Assembly: GCF_003852315.1 (NCBI RefSeq)
Contig: NZ_CP027762.1
Coordinates: 4,383,501-4,447,500 of the forward strand
Direction of reading: 5' to 3'
Length of the DNA: 64,000 nucleotides
Source: Pseudomonas sp. LBUM920
Lineage (GTDB): Bacteria; Pseudomonadota; Gammaproteobacteria; Pseudomonadales; Pseudomonadaceae
Positions 1 to 8,920 of the stretch are shown here, piece after piece; position 1 is the stretch's first letter; each line of letters starts with the position of its first letter. The position numbers were made by a program, and so were the translations under genes. The notes below the pieces were generated by a model that did no database searches, was not told the origin of the DNA, and saw only the letters and a list, made by a program, of their open reading frames with translations.

Positions 1-546
1 GTGCATCAGCGCGATCGCACCAAAGGCGACAAAGATGTCCTCACCGAAAAACAGCCCGACGTTATCGGTTGCCGCACACATGGCCAGCACTTTGTGGCGC
101 AACCTGTCCGGCAGCTTGCCGTAGCGTTTCTCCGCCGCCCCTTCGGCCATGGGCGCCAGCAGCGGCCGCACCATTTGCGGATGGCCGCCCAGGCTGGTCA
201 GGCCCATGGCGGCGGTGGACTCGCGCACAAACAGGTAGATGATCAACAGGCGCCCCACTGTGGCTCGCTCGAAACGCGCGATCCAGTTTTGCGCATGCAA
301 GCGCAGGCCATGGCGCTCCAGCAGGCCAATGACAGCCAGGGGCAATAACAGGATCAGTTGCAGCGCGCGGGTCTGAAGGAAACCTTCGCCCATGCTGGCG
401 AGGATTTTTTCCAGCGGGAAGTGGGCTGCCAGCCCGGTGGCGATGGCAGCGGCGGTAACCACCAACAGCGGATTGAAGCGCAAGACGAAGCCAACCACGA
501 TGACAAGTACGCCGATCAACGGCCATAGGTTCACAACAGTTTGCAT
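1..546 (-). CDS. DUF969 family inner-membrane protein (partial, 3' end outside window)
   Basis: Reading the minus strand from the ATG at 546 gives 182 codons with no stop before the window edge, so the C-terminus is missing. The protein starts MQTVVNLWPLIGVLVIVVGF and is strongly hydrophobic, with membrane segments near residues 8-45 and 60-75. A conserved-looking stretch around residues 105-120 (FVRESTAAMGLTSLGGHPQM) is typical of DUF969 proteins. Members of this family are usually about 230-240 residues, sit beside a DUF979 partner and a pyroglutamyl peptidase, and have been linked to 5-oxoproline transport. Those neighbours would lie outside the window, so the transport role is inferred from the family. 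A modest AAGGAC ribosome site precedes the start. Confidence 0.75.
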   Translation of the reverse strand, partial: MQTVVNLWPLIGVLVIVVGFVLRFNPLLVVTAAAIATGLAAHFPLEKILASMGEGFLQTRALQLILLLPLAVIGLLERHGLRLHAQNWIARFERATVGRLLIIYLFVRESTAAMGLTSLGGHPQMVRPLLAPMAEGAAEKRYGKLPDRLRHKVLAMCAATDNVGLFFGEDIFVAFGAIALMH

Positions 547-787
547 GACGGAGAGGTCCTTGAATGCGCGCTGCGGCGCCATTACAGCAGGATGTGAACC
601 AAGGGTTCACAGCATGAAAGTGGCATGCAGCCCGGCGCGGTTTTTATTGTTGACCCGATAGGTCGAGCGTCAGTGGCGGCAACTTTGCTGCCTGGGGGCG
701 GGAGGTGTCCAACAAGAAAAATTGTTGCTGCAAACCAATAAATTTTGTGGGTGATTGGCGCCGGGTGAGTCGGCGCCGTACGAAGAT

Positions 788-1213
788 TCAGCCGAGGCGT
801 TTCTGGAAAAAATGCCGCTGGTGACCCGCCGGGTAATCAGCAATATGGCCAAATTCACTGAAGCCCAGCTTTCGATAAAACCCCGGCGCCTGAAAGCTGA
901 AGGTGTCCAGCCAAATGCCAACACATTGCCGTTCACGGGCCAGGTCTTCGGCGGCGCGCATCAAACGCGTGCCGGTACCTTGGGTACGCATCTGATCCGG
1001 GATGCTCAACAGCTCAATGAACAACCACCCGTAGGAAATTTTTCCATAAAGGCCACCGACAACGTCTTGCGTGGCGGGGTCTCGCAACAAAATCCCGACG
1101 GTTTCGAACGCCATGTTGCCCGTGTGACCAAGGTTGTAAGCCCTCAGCGGTTTGAGGATGGCCTCACGCTCCTGCGCCGTTACGTCGAACGACACTTCCA
1201 TTGCCACTTCCAT
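788..1213 (-). CDS. GNAT family N-acetyltransferase
   Basis: A 141-residue single-domain protein of the size usual for small GNAT enzymes, which move an acetyl group from acetyl-CoA to an amine. The acetyl-CoA-binding motif A is visible as RTQGTGTRLM near residues 76-85, following the beta-strand WLFIELLSIPDQ. The C-terminal part FYRKLGFSEFG is the usual motif B tyrosine/glycine turn. The substrate cannot be told. The start at 1213 has a good AGGGAG site; a second in-frame ATG four codons later is possible. It stands alone between the DUF969 gene and the ROK repressor, all on the minus strand. An inverted repeat of GGCGCC at 757-777 lies just past its stop. Confidence 0.85.
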   Translation of the reverse strand: MEVAMEVSFDVTAQEREAILKPLRAYNLGHTGNMAFETVGILLRDPATQDVVGGLYGKISYGWLFIELLSIPDQMRTQGTGTRLMRAAEDLARERQCVGIWLDTFSFQAPGFYRKLGFSEFGHIADYPAGHQRHFFQKRLG

Positions 1214-1258
1214 AACGTGCTCCCTGGTATGAATTGAGTCGGCGGCCAGTATGCAGCC

Positions 1259-2461
1259 TTACTGCGGCTTGAGCAGCGCCTCGTAATCCGGGCTGATCTC
1301 CGCCAGGATCATCAAGGCTGCCGCCCCCAATGCCACTGCGTCCTGCCCTGCGGCCCCCATTTGAATGCGCGGGTACTGGCGTTCGGCACGGCTACTGACG
1401 GAACGGCTCAATGGCTCAAGGCGGGTTATCAGGCGGGCAAGGATGGCCTCAGGCAAAAAGCCGCTGATCAGGATGGTCTGCGGGTCAAGCACTGACTCCA
1501 GGATGTTGATCGCCTGGCGCAACGCCGGCGCCGCTTCCGCCAGCCAAACCTCTACGTTTGCGTCCAGCGCCTGATCGTTGGCGTCCCACGCGCAGAAGTC
1601 ATGCTCGGCCGGCAGGCCCAGGTGCTCCAACAGTGCGGCAATGGAGATGTAGCGCTCCAGGCACCCTTGGTTACCGCAGGAACACGCCTTGCCACCCGGA
1701 ATCACCGTCATGTGCCCGATCTCACCAGCATTGTGCCAGTGGCCGGAATACAGGCGGTTATCCAGGTACAAACCGGCACCAAGACCGCTGCCGATAAACA
1801 GGTGCACAAAATTCGTCAGCTCGCTGGCGATGCCATACAGGCGCTCACCCATGGTCGCCGCCGTGGCATCGTTTTCTATCAGTACCGCCAGGCCGGTTTC
1901 CCCCTGCAAGCGCTCAGCGATATCCGGCTCGTCCCAGCCGGACATCGCCGTCGGCCCGACCGCCGTCATGCCTTCGACACTGAAAGGGCCCGGCAGGGCA
2001 ATGCCCACACCCAGAAAGCGCCCGGCCGGCCTCTGCTGCCGAAAACCTTTCACCGCGTCCAGCACCAACGGTAATGCCTGCTCGAACGTTGGGTAGCTGA
2101 CGGTCAGCGTGACTTGAGCCACCGTCTGCCCAAGCAGATCAAGCAGCACGCCGATGATGCGGTGCTGTTCGATATGAAAGCCGATGGAATAACCACCGTC
2201 GGGGTTCAGCGACAACGGCACCGGCGGTTGGCCTCGCCCACCCTTCTCGGCCGCATGAGCGAGCAGGACGCCTTCTTCGTGCAACTCGGTGACGATATTG
2301 GAAATGGTCTGCGCGGTCAGCGAGGTGAGCCGCGTGAGGTCGGCGCGGGTCAGCCGGCCGTTCTGGCGGATGGCCTCGAGAATCACCCGACGGTTGTGCA
2401 ACCGGGCGTGTTCGGCATTCGTGCCAGTGGTGAGCGTGCGTTTGTTCTGAGGCGTTTTCAT
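1259..2461 (-). CDS. ROK family transcriptional repressor (NagC/XylR type)
   Basis: A 400-residue protein with an N-terminal winged helix-turn-helix (about residues 22-75, RRVILEAIRQNGRLTRADL) fused to a ROK sugar-kinase-like domain. The ROK zinc site is intact: GEIGHM followed by CSCGNQGCLE near residues 250-270. Members of this family repress sugar or amino-sugar genes and are released by a sugar ligand. The gene is divergent from the permease-kinase-isomerase genes at 2671-6127, so it is very likely their local regulator. A 25-bp imperfect palindrome in the gap between them is the probable operator. The start at 2461 sits directly before the intergenic region. Which sugar it senses is not visible. 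Confidence 0.88.
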   Translation of the reverse strand: MKTPQNKRTLTTGTNAEHARLHNRRVILEAIRQNGRLTRADLTRLTSLTAQTISNIVTELHEEGVLLAHAAEKGGRGQPPVPLSLNPDGGYSIGFHIEQHRIIGVLLDLLGQTVAQVTLTVSYPTFEQALPLVLDAVKGFRQQRPAGRFLGVGIALPGPFSVEGMTAVGPTAMSGWDEPDIAERLQGETGLAVLIENDATAATMGERLYGIASELTNFVHLFIGSGLGAGLYLDNRLYSGHWHNAGEIGHMTVIPGGKACSCGNQGCLERYISIAALLEHLGLPAEHDFCAWDANDQALDANVEVWLAEAAPALRQAINILESVLDPQTILISGFLPEAILARLITRLEPLSRSVSSRAERQYPRIQMGAAGQDAVALGAAALMILAEISPDYEALLKPQ

Positions 2462-2483
2462 GGGCGGATAATCCGCGCAGCCG

Positions 2484-2508
2484 ATTAATTAAATCAAGTT
2501 GAATTAAT
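2484..2508. promoter_or_regulatory. Probable operator of the ROK repressor
   Basis: A 25-bp AT-rich palindrome (ATTAATT...AATTAAT outer arms, 9 of 12 positions symmetrical) lies in the divergent region between the ROK repressor and the permease, 23 bp from the repressor start. Its AT-richness contrasts with the GC-rich surroundings, and NagC-type operators are AT-rich palindromes of about this length. The assignment rests on position and symmetry only. Confidence 0.5.
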
Positions 2509-2670
2509 ACTCTTGCTGTGGTTTTCTAAGCGCCTCGGTCTCTCGCACCCACTGCGAATGCCGGTTACGCCCCATAACAATAATGACGGGTCGACAGCAC
2601 CCTCGATGGCAAGCAGCCCCCTTTGCACTCTGCCCTCACGCGCCTGTCACTCGAACAAGAGGTCGTCCCC

Positions 2671-4074
2671 ATGAGCACGCTGACACCCGTTGACCCGGAT
2701 TTACCCAACAGCAAACGCAAAATCGGTCTATTCCCCGCCATCACCCTGAACATGAGCCAGATGTGCGGCGTGGGCCCCTTTATCACCATCCCGGCAATGA
2801 TCGTAATCATGGGTGGCCCCCAGGCCTACCTGGGCTGGATCCTTGGCGCCCTGCTGGCCCTGTGTGACGGGCTGGTCTGGGCCGAACTCGGTGCGTCATT
2901 GCCAGGTGCCGGCGGCACTTATGTTTATCTGCGTGAGGCGTTCGGCAAACGAACCGGCAAGCTGCTGCCGTTTCTGTTCGTCTGGACGGCGATGCTGTTC
3001 ATTCCGCTGATCATGTCCACCGGCATCATCGGATTTGTGCAATACCTGACCTGGTTTTGGCCCGACATGAGCCAGACCGTCGGCAACCTGATCGGCCTGG
3101 TGGTGATCTGGCTGATCATCGTGATGCTGTGGCGCAAGATCGAGTCCATTGCCAAGTTGAGCATCGTGTTGTGGGTGATCATGCTGATCAGCATCGGCGC
3201 GCTGATTGCCGCCGCACTGTCCAATTTCCACGCCGACCTGGCGTTCACCTTCCCCGAAGGCGCGTTCAACCTGGCCGACAGCGGTTTCTGGTTTGGCATG
3301 GCCGGCGGGTTGACCATCGGCATCTATGACTACCTGGGTTACAACACCTCGGCGTACCTGGCCGGTGAAGTCGAACAACCGGGCCGGGTGATTCCCAAGT
3401 CGATCATTCTGTCGATCGTCGGCATCCTGGTCATCTACCTGGTGATGCAAGTCGGCGTATTGGGCGTGGTCGACTGGCACCGCATGCTCGACCCCGAATC
3501 CGCCGCCTACAAGTCGGTAGCCTCGGTGGTACTCAGCGAAACCTGGGGCAGTACGGCCGCCGGGATCGTCACCGTGCTGATACTGATCACCGCAGTCGCC
3601 TCGGTATTTGCCGGCTTGCTCGGCGGCTCCCGCGTGCCCTTCGAAGCCGCCAAGGACAACGTGTTCTTCAACGCCTTCAGCAAGACCCATCCCAAGCATG
3701 AGTTCCCTACCTGGGGCATCTTGAGCATGGGCGCGCTGACTTCCGTGGGCTTCATGATCGGGCGACTGACCGATTTGAATACCCTGATTCAACTGCTGAC
3801 CACGGTGATGATCCTGGTGCAGTCAGTGGCGCAGATCGTCTCGTTGCTGGTGCTGCGCAAAACCAAACCGCACCTGGCCCGGCCTTACAAAATGTGGCTC
3901 TACCCGGTGCCTGCGCTCATCGCGCTGCTGGGCTGGGTGTATATCTACATGGCGTCCAACCACAACGCGCCCGGCGCCTACCCCATCCAATGGTCGCTGG
4001 TCTGGGTGCTGGCCGGCAGCGTGGCTTATCTGTTCTGGGCGCGTGTTCAGCGACTATGGCCCTTTAACAAGTGA
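2671..4074 (+). CDS. APC superfamily permease (amino acid/polyamine/organocation type)
   Basis: A 467-residue inner-membrane transporter with about 12 hydrophobic segments. The first segment carries the APC family start (IGLFPAITLNMSQMCGVGPFITIP), with the helix-breaking glycines used for substrate binding. ATG 2671 was chosen because AAGAGG lies nine bases ahead; an in-frame ATG at 2623 would add 16 residues without a ribosome site. It is the first gene of a unit with a ROK kinase that overlaps its stop and a SIS-domain protein. This context suggests it brings in an amino-sugar-like compound rather than an ordinary amino acid, but the sequence does not prove this. A candidate ROK operator lies upstream. 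Confidence 0.85.
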   Translation: MSTLTPVDPDLPNSKRKIGLFPAITLNMSQMCGVGPFITIPAMIVIMGGPQAYLGWILGALLALCDGLVWAELGASLPGAGGTYVYLREAFGKRTGKLLPFLFVWTAMLFIPLIMSTGIIGFVQYLTWFWPDMSQTVGNLIGLVVIWLIIVMLWRKIESIAKLSIVLWVIMLISIGALIAAALSNFHADLAFTFPEGAFNLADSGFWFGMAGGLTIGIYDYLGYNTSAYLAGEVEQPGRVIPKSIILSIVGILVIYLVMQVGVLGVVDWHRMLDPESAAYKSVASVVLSETWGSTAAGIVTVLILITAVASVFAGLLGGSRVPFEAAKDNVFFNAFSKTHPKHEFPTWGILSMGALTSVGFMIGRLTDLNTLIQLLTTVMILVQSVAQIVSLLVLRKTKPHLARPYKMWLYPVPALIALLGWVYIYMASNHNAPGAYPIQWSLVWVLAGSVAYLFWARVQRLWPFNK

Positions 4075-4082
4075 TTAACGCA

Positions 4083-5093
4083 ATGCATGAATCAGTCAGA
4101 TCAACGGGCGCTACGGCGCCCCGGCAAGGCTTGCTGCTGGCGATTGACGTGGGCGGCACCAAGACTCAGGTCGCCTGCTACGACACCGCCCGCCAGCGCA
4201 TGAACACGCGGATTCTCGCCACCCATGCCGACGGTTTGTCCGGCACGCCCGCCCTGCATCGCATCCTCGCGGCCGCGCGCGATTGTGTGACCGAATGGGG
4301 CAACGCCCCGGTGTTGAGCGTGGCGGCGGTATTCCCCGGTGTGGTGCGCGGCCCGACGTTGCTGATGGCGCCCAACACACCGGGGTTCGAAGGGCTCGAC
4401 CTGCACTCGTCGATTGCCCAAGCATTCGGCAACGTCCCCGTGAGCCTCGATAACGACGTCAAGGCCGGCGCCCTGGCCGAAGTGCGCTGGGGGTCGCTGG
4501 CGGGTATTGATAACGCGATCTACCTGAACCTCGGTACCGGGCTTTCCGCTGCAGCCATCGCCAATGGCAGGTTGATCCGTGGGCATAACGGCGCAGCCAT
4601 GGAAATCGGCTACCTGTTGTCGCCGTTTCTGAACCCGGAGCACCCTGATCAATGGGCGACCTATCAGAGCGGCAACGCACCGCTGGAGGAGCTGTTCTCC
4701 GGCAATGCCCTCAGCCAGCTGGCGGGTGAAATGCTGGGACACGGGCATCACGCCCAGGACCTGTTTACCAGCGCTGACCCCGCCGTGCGCAAGGCCTTGG
4801 CGCTGCGCATCGCCGCTTGTACGGTGCACATCGCCAACCTCGCCGTGGCGCTGGACGTCGAGCGTATCGTGATTGGCGGCGGCCTCTACCGCCAGGCGGC
4901 GCTGTTGGCGCCGTTGATCGAAACGCTGATCCAGCGCGCGGTGCCCTTCCCACCCACCCTCGCCGCTGCGCACTTCACCCACGATGCGCCCCTGTGGGGC
5001 GCCTTGAGCATGGCGATGGACGCGGCCGGGCTGAACGCCCTTGCGCAGCAACTGATCGCGGCCGGCAAGACCCTCGACGCGCCAGGAGTTTAA
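4083..5093 (+). CDS. ROK family sugar kinase
   Basis: A protein of about 336 residues with the ROK phosphate motif LAIDVGGTKTQVA near residue 20 and a second ATP-binding stretch LNLGTGLSAA. DNDVKAGALAE supplies the probable catalytic Asp. It lacks the ROK zinc-finger cysteines seen in the adjacent repressor, placing it with the enzymes that phosphorylate a hexose or N-acyl hexosamine. ATG 4083 is the preferred start; a GTG at 4071 overlaps the permease stop and would add four codons. Neither start has a strong ribosome site, so translation may be coupled to the permease. The product would feed the isomerase/deaminase encoded two bases downstream. Confidence 0.8.
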   Translation: MHESVRSTGATAPRQGLLLAIDVGGTKTQVACYDTARQRMNTRILATHADGLSGTPALHRILAAARDCVTEWGNAPVLSVAAVFPGVVRGPTLLMAPNTPGFEGLDLHSSIAQAFGNVPVSLDNDVKAGALAEVRWGSLAGIDNAIYLNLGTGLSAAAIANGRLIRGHNGAAMEIGYLLSPFLNPEHPDQWATYQSGNAPLEELFSGNALSQLAGEMLGHGHHAQDLFTSADPAVRKALALRIAACTVHIANLAVALDVERIVIGGGLYRQAALLAPLIETLIQRAVPFPPTLAAAHFTHDAPLWGALSMAMDAAGLNALAQQLIAAGKTLDAPGV

Positions 5094-5095
5094 TC

Positions 5096-6127
5096 ATGTC
5101 ATTGATGTTGAGTGAGACCTTGTCCATCCCGGCGATCGTGCAACGCATGCTCGAGGATGACAGCGCGATCCATGCGCTGACCCGGCAATGGGCGCAAACG
5201 CTGCCCGAGTTGATGATCACCGTCGCGCGCGGCAGCTCCGACCATGCCGCCGCGTATTTCAGCTATGCACTGATGAGTCAGGTCGGCATCCCCAGCGTGT
5301 CGATTCCCCTGTCACTGGTCAGCTTGCAACAACCGCCGCTGCGTTTGAAGAACAGCTGGGTCGCGGCATTTTCCCAGTCCGGCAAAAGCCCCGACCTGAT
5401 TGACAGCGTGCATTACCTGCATCAGCGCGGCGCGCATTCGGTGGCGCTGGTCAACACCGCCGGCTCACCGCTGGCAGCCATGAGCGAGCATGAAATCCTG
5501 CTGCCTGCCGGCCTGGAACAGAGTGTGGCCGCCACCAAAAGCTACGTGGCGATGTTAATGGCCGGCGCCCAGGCGGTCGCCAGCCTGGCAGATGCGCTGG
5601 CCATCGACACCGGACTGAGCGAGGCTCTGCAACACTTGCCGGGCCACCTGCATAACGCTGCTGCCGAGGACTGGTCGCCACTGCTTGGCATGCTCACAAA
5701 CGCCGACAAAATGATTGTGATCGGTCGCGGCGCGGCGTTGCCGATAGCCCAGGAGGCCGCGCTGAAACTCAAGGAAACTTCCGGCATCCAGGCTGAAGCT
5801 TTTTCCAGCGCGGAAGTGCGCCATGGCCCGATGGAGATCATCGAAGAGGGCTACCCGGTGCTGGTCTTCGCGCCCAGCGGCCCGGAGCAACCGGGCACTC
5901 TGGCTTTTGCCGCGGAAATGCGCGCCCGCGGTGCCCGCGTGCTGGTGGTGGCTCCGCGCGGTACGGTTTGCGAAGGCCTGTTGCCCAGCGTGCCGACCGC
6001 ACATGCGCTACTGGAGCCCTTCACGATGATTCAAGGGTTCTATCTGAGCGCAGCGCAGCTGGCTGTGGCGCGCGGGCGCAATCCGGATCAGCCGCGGTAT
6101 TTGAAGAAGGTGACGCAGACGCGGTAA
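5096..6127 (+). CDS. SIS-domain sugar isomerase / glucosamine-6-phosphate deaminase-like (NagB-II/AgaS type)
   Basis: A 343-residue protein with two SIS (sugar isomerase) domains, like the isomerase half of glucosamine-fructose-6-phosphate synthase without the glutaminase half. The first SIS domain contains ARGSSDHAA (about residues 44-52) and SQSGKSPD; the second has IGRGAALPIAQEAALKLKETS and the EVRHGP motif found in GlmS-type isomerases. Such proteins deaminate or isomerise hexosamine 6-phosphates. ATG 5096 has an AGGAG site eight bases upstream and starts two bases after the kinase stop. With the kinase and repressor it forms an amino-sugar catabolic unit; the exact substrate is unknown. 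Confidence 0.82.
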   Translation: MSLMLSETLSIPAIVQRMLEDDSAIHALTRQWAQTLPELMITVARGSSDHAAAYFSYALMSQVGIPSVSIPLSLVSLQQPPLRLKNSWVAAFSQSGKSPDLIDSVHYLHQRGAHSVALVNTAGSPLAAMSEHEILLPAGLEQSVAATKSYVAMLMAGAQAVASLADALAIDTGLSEALQHLPGHLHNAAAEDWSPLLGMLTNADKMIVIGRGAALPIAQEAALKLKETSGIQAEAFSSAEVRHGPMEIIEEGYPVLVFAPSGPEQPGTLAFAAEMRARGARVLVVAPRGTVCEGLLPSVPTAHALLEPFTMIQGFYLSAAQLAVARGRNPDQPRYLKKVTQTR

Positions 6128-6201
6128 TTCGAGCGTGCGGGCCCAGGGCTGACCCGGTATTGTCGAGTGCGATCGACCTTCACTGAAAAAGGCCAACGCC
6201 G

Positions 6202-7632
6202 GTGACTTCATCCGTTACACCTGTTTCAAGCGTGCAGACCCGTTTGATCGCCCTGGTGGTCGCCGTGACCTTTTTCATGGAGAACCTCGATGCCACCGTC
6301 ATCGCCACCGCCTTGCCCACCATGGCGTCGGCGTTCGGGGTCACGGCGGTCGACATGAATATCGGCATCACCGCGTACATTCTTGCCGTGGCGATCTTCA
6401 TCCCGTTGTCCAGTTGGATCGCCGACCGTTTTGGCGCACGTCGGGTGTTCGCCGCTGCGATCATCATCTTCACCCTGGCTTCGCTGCTTTGCGGGTTGAG
6501 CCAGAGCCTTGAGATGTTCGTGATCGCCCGCGTGCTGCAAGGCGTGGGCGGTGCGCTGATGGTGCCGGTGGGGCGCCTGGCGGTGCTGCGCAATACCGAC
6601 AAAAAAGACTTGGTGAACATGATTGCGGTGATCACCTGGCCTGGGCTGGTCGCGCCGATTCTAGGGCCGGTGGTGGGTGGTTTGATCGTGACCCACGCAA
6701 CGTGGCCGTGGATTTTTTACGTGAATCTGCCTCTGGGGATACTGGCCCTGGTTGCCGCTTTGTGGCTGGTGCCCAAGGGGCGCGAGGCCAGCGTACGGCG
6801 ATTTGACGCCAAAGGCTTTGTGCTGCTGGCCGGTGCGTGCGTGGCAGTGCTTGGCGGGCTGGAATGGCTGGGCAACCAGACCAGCGAAACGCTGATCCCG
6901 GGTTTTGTACTGGTGGCCACGGGCACGTTGCTCGCGGCATGGGCCGTGCGTCATTGCCGCCAGCATGCTGAACCGTTATTACCGCTTCAGACCCTGTCCA
7001 TCGGCACCTTTCGCGTGAGTATTCTTGGCGGGTCGCTGTTCCGTCTCGCCATCAGCGCCCTGCCCTTTCTGCTGCCCTTGTTGTTTCAAGTGGGTTTCGG
7101 CCTTTCTCCGGTGGATGCCGGCTTGCTGGTGCTGGCGGTGTTTGCCGGCAACCTGGCAATGAAACCCTTCACGACGCCAATCATGCAACGCTTCGGGTTT
7201 CGCCCGGTGCTGCTGGTCAATGGCGCCATTGGCGTCGCATTGGTTGCCGCCTGCGCCTTGTTCACGGTGCAAACGCCGTTGCCGCTGATGGCGGCCGTGC
7301 TGTTCGTGGGTGGGCTGTCACGGTCGATGCAATTTACTTGCTACAACTCAATCGGCTTCGCCGACGTCCCCAAGGCGCGGATGAGCGAGGCGTCGGCGCT
7401 GTTCAGCATGGCGTTCCAGCTGGCGATGGGTCTGGGGGTTTCCATGGCGGCGCTGTTGCTACGGGCGTCGATGGCCGTGCAAGGGCACGCCGTGCACGCG
7501 GCCGTCGGGGACTTTCGGGTGGCCTTCGTGGGCGTGGCGCTGCTTGGGCTCGTGGGATTGATTGACGTGTATCGTTTACCGGTGGGCGCCGGGGAAAGCG
7601 TGCTGAATCGCGCCAAAACGACGGGACCGTGA
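6202..7632 (+). CDS. MFS drug-type exporter, DHA2 (EmrB/QacA) family
   Basis: A 476-residue membrane protein with about 14 predicted membrane spans. The N-terminal signature FMENLDATVIATALPTM is the DHA2 motif D1, and the loop motif A appears as SWIADRFGARRVF. Motif C is represented by GPVVGGLI in span 5. DHA2 proteins export drugs, dyes or fatty acids using the proton gradient. It starts with GTG at 6202 with only a weak purine run ahead, 75 bases after the SIS gene, so it could be read through from the amino-sugar unit or have its own promoter. No adaptor (EmrA-like) or regulator gene is adjacent. Confidence 0.88.
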   Translation: MTSSVTPVSSVQTRLIALVVAVTFFMENLDATVIATALPTMASAFGVTAVDMNIGITAYILAVAIFIPLSSWIADRFGARRVFAAAIIIFTLASLLCGLSQSLEMFVIARVLQGVGGALMVPVGRLAVLRNTDKKDLVNMIAVITWPGLVAPILGPVVGGLIVTHATWPWIFYVNLPLGILALVAALWLVPKGREASVRRFDAKGFVLLAGACVAVLGGLEWLGNQTSETLIPGFVLVATGTLLAAWAVRHCRQHAEPLLPLQTLSIGTFRVSILGGSLFRLAISALPFLLPLLFQVGFGLSPVDAGLLVLAVFAGNLAMKPFTTPIMQRFGFRPVLLVNGAIGVALVAACALFTVQTPLPLMAAVLFVGGLSRSMQFTCYNSIGFADVPKARMSEASALFSMAFQLAMGLGVSMAALLLRASMAVQGHAVHAAVGDFRVAFVGVALLGLVGLIDVYRLPVGAGESVLNRAKTTGP

Positions 7633-7661
7633 AGAATCCTGTTCCAGACCTATACTCCATT

Positions 7662-7689
7662 GAGCGGTGGCGCGTTTTGCGCACCGCTC
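7662..7689. terminator. Hairpin after the MFS gene
   Basis: GAGCGGTG...CACCGCTC arms around a GCG-TTTT-GCGC core form a stable stem-loop 30 bases past the MFS stop. There is no T-tract, so it may slow 3' decay rather than terminate. Confidence 0.4.
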
Positions 7690-7721
7690 ACGGCAGTATT
7701 GCCGACCAAGAGGTAGCCGCT

Positions 7722-7826
7722 ATGTATGCCGGACAAATGAATATGACGACAACAAATGGTGAAATACGCTGCCAGATGGTTGTTCAAATCATCTGCCTGT
7801 TGTCGGTTGCCACGCTGTTCTGCTGA
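7722..7826 (+). CDS. Possible 34-residue hydrophobic peptide
   Basis: This short reading frame starts at ATG 7722, eight bases after an AAGAGGT sequence that would be a good ribosome site. It encodes a 34-residue peptide whose second half (MVVQIICLLSVATLF, then a terminal Cys) could span a membrane. It lies in the 260-base gap between the MFS gene and the acyltransferase. I do not recognise it. Length and composition are not enough to call it with assurance; the ribosome site is the only positive sign. Confidence 0.25.
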   Translation: MYAGQMNMTTTNGEIRCQMVVQIICLLSVATLFC

Positions 7827-7894
7827 CCCATCAGTAATGCCTTTCAACCTCCGCTGCGCATAACCGCGCGGGGGCCGCATTCGCGCTGAAAATC

Positions 7895-8920
7895 TTAAAT
7901 AATATGCCTCAAGGGCGTGAACAGCCGCGCAATGAATATCGGCACAAGTGTAATAAGGAAGACAGAGAAGACCAGCGCGGGAATTATCCAGAGCATCGAA
8001 TGCCCTTCGATCAAAGGCCCATAGACGATGCTCAGTCTATTCATCACAAAGATATGCAAGCAGTACACACCCAGGGTTGAGCCCGCCAGAACATTCAAGA
8101 CCTTGGCATGTCGGGCCAGGCGCGCGCCTAGTTCAACAAACAGGCGAAAGCCGAAAATAGAGCCGACCACGACAAAAGGCGAAAGGTAAGAGAAAAACAG
8201 TTGATTGGGCGCGCCGTCGCGCAACGACAACCCATACGTGGCCAACGCTGTGCACACCGCACAAATCAGAAATCCTGCGGCATCCACAAACACGGTGGGC
8301 GCTTGCTGCGTCTGTATTCGATCAAACACGTAAGCCCCGAGAAACACGAATCCGCTTAACCCTGCAAACGACGACAGCCCGTATACAGAGGCCAGATCGC
8401 CAACACCCGGATAAAAATAAGTCACCAACGGAATAACGCTGGCAACAACAAACCAGATGGATAAATAGATGAGTTTTTCCGCGTCGGTGGAATGTCGGTA
8501 GATCTTGGCCATGAACGGAATAAACAGATAGATCCCGACCAGCGCATATAAGTACCACAGGTGAAAATAAGCAGGGCCCTTGAACACCGAAACCATCGAG
8601 GCACTTAACCCGCTGTAATCACCCGTCAACCGCGTCTTCCACAGCACATAGAATACCGACCAGAAGATCAGCGGCGGGAAGATCCTGATAAAGCGCTTTG
8701 TATAAAACGCCTTTACCCCTTCCTCTCTGCCAAGCAACAGCGCACCCGACAACATCAAGAAGAGCGGCACACACGACCGGACGAGGGAGTCATACGTATT
8801 GAAATAAGCCCAGTCATGACCGAACGCTGCAACCCCGGTGGCGGAAACATGAAGAACAACGACCATGAAGCAAGCGATGATGCGGGTGAAATCCAGTCCA
8901 GCACTCAGTTCTTTTCTCAT
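7895..8920 (-). CDS. Acyltransferase-3 family membrane O-acyltransferase
   Basis: A 341-residue integral membrane protein with about ten hydrophobic spans. The family signature is at the N-terminus: ELSAGLDFTRIIACFMVVVLH, with the catalytic His of span 1, and the RxxR-like KRFIRIFPPLIFW near residues 85-100. These proteins acetylate or succinylate cell-surface sugars such as O-antigen, or act like WecH. ATG 8920 gives the usual family start; an in-frame ATG at 8950 would add ten residues. Sampled stretches of the gene are only about 45-50% G+C, clearly lower than its neighbours, which suggests acquisition by transfer. It has no obvious partner gene nearby. Confidence 0.85.
   Translation of the reverse strand: MRKELSAGLDFTRIIACFMVVVLHVSATGVAAFGHDWAYFNTYDSLVRSCVPLFLMLSGALLLGREEGVKAFYTKRFIRIFPPLIFWSVFYVLWKTRLTGDYSGLSASMVSVFKGPAYFHLWYLYALVGIYLFIPFMAKIYRHSTDAEKLIYLSIWFVVASVIPLVTYFYPGVGDLASVYGLSSFAGLSGFVFLGAYVFDRIQTQQAPTVFVDAAGFLICAVCTALATYGLSLRDGAPNQLFFSYLSPFVVVGSIFGFRLFVELGARLARHAKVLNVLAGSTLGVYCLHIFVMNRLSIVYGPLIEGHSMLWIIPALVFSVFLITLVPIFIARLFTPLRHII

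Noticed and set aside
62..610. 182-codon minus-strand frame in another phase
   Set aside because: Arg/Pro/His-rich shadow of the DUF969 gene, which has clear membrane spans in its own frame.
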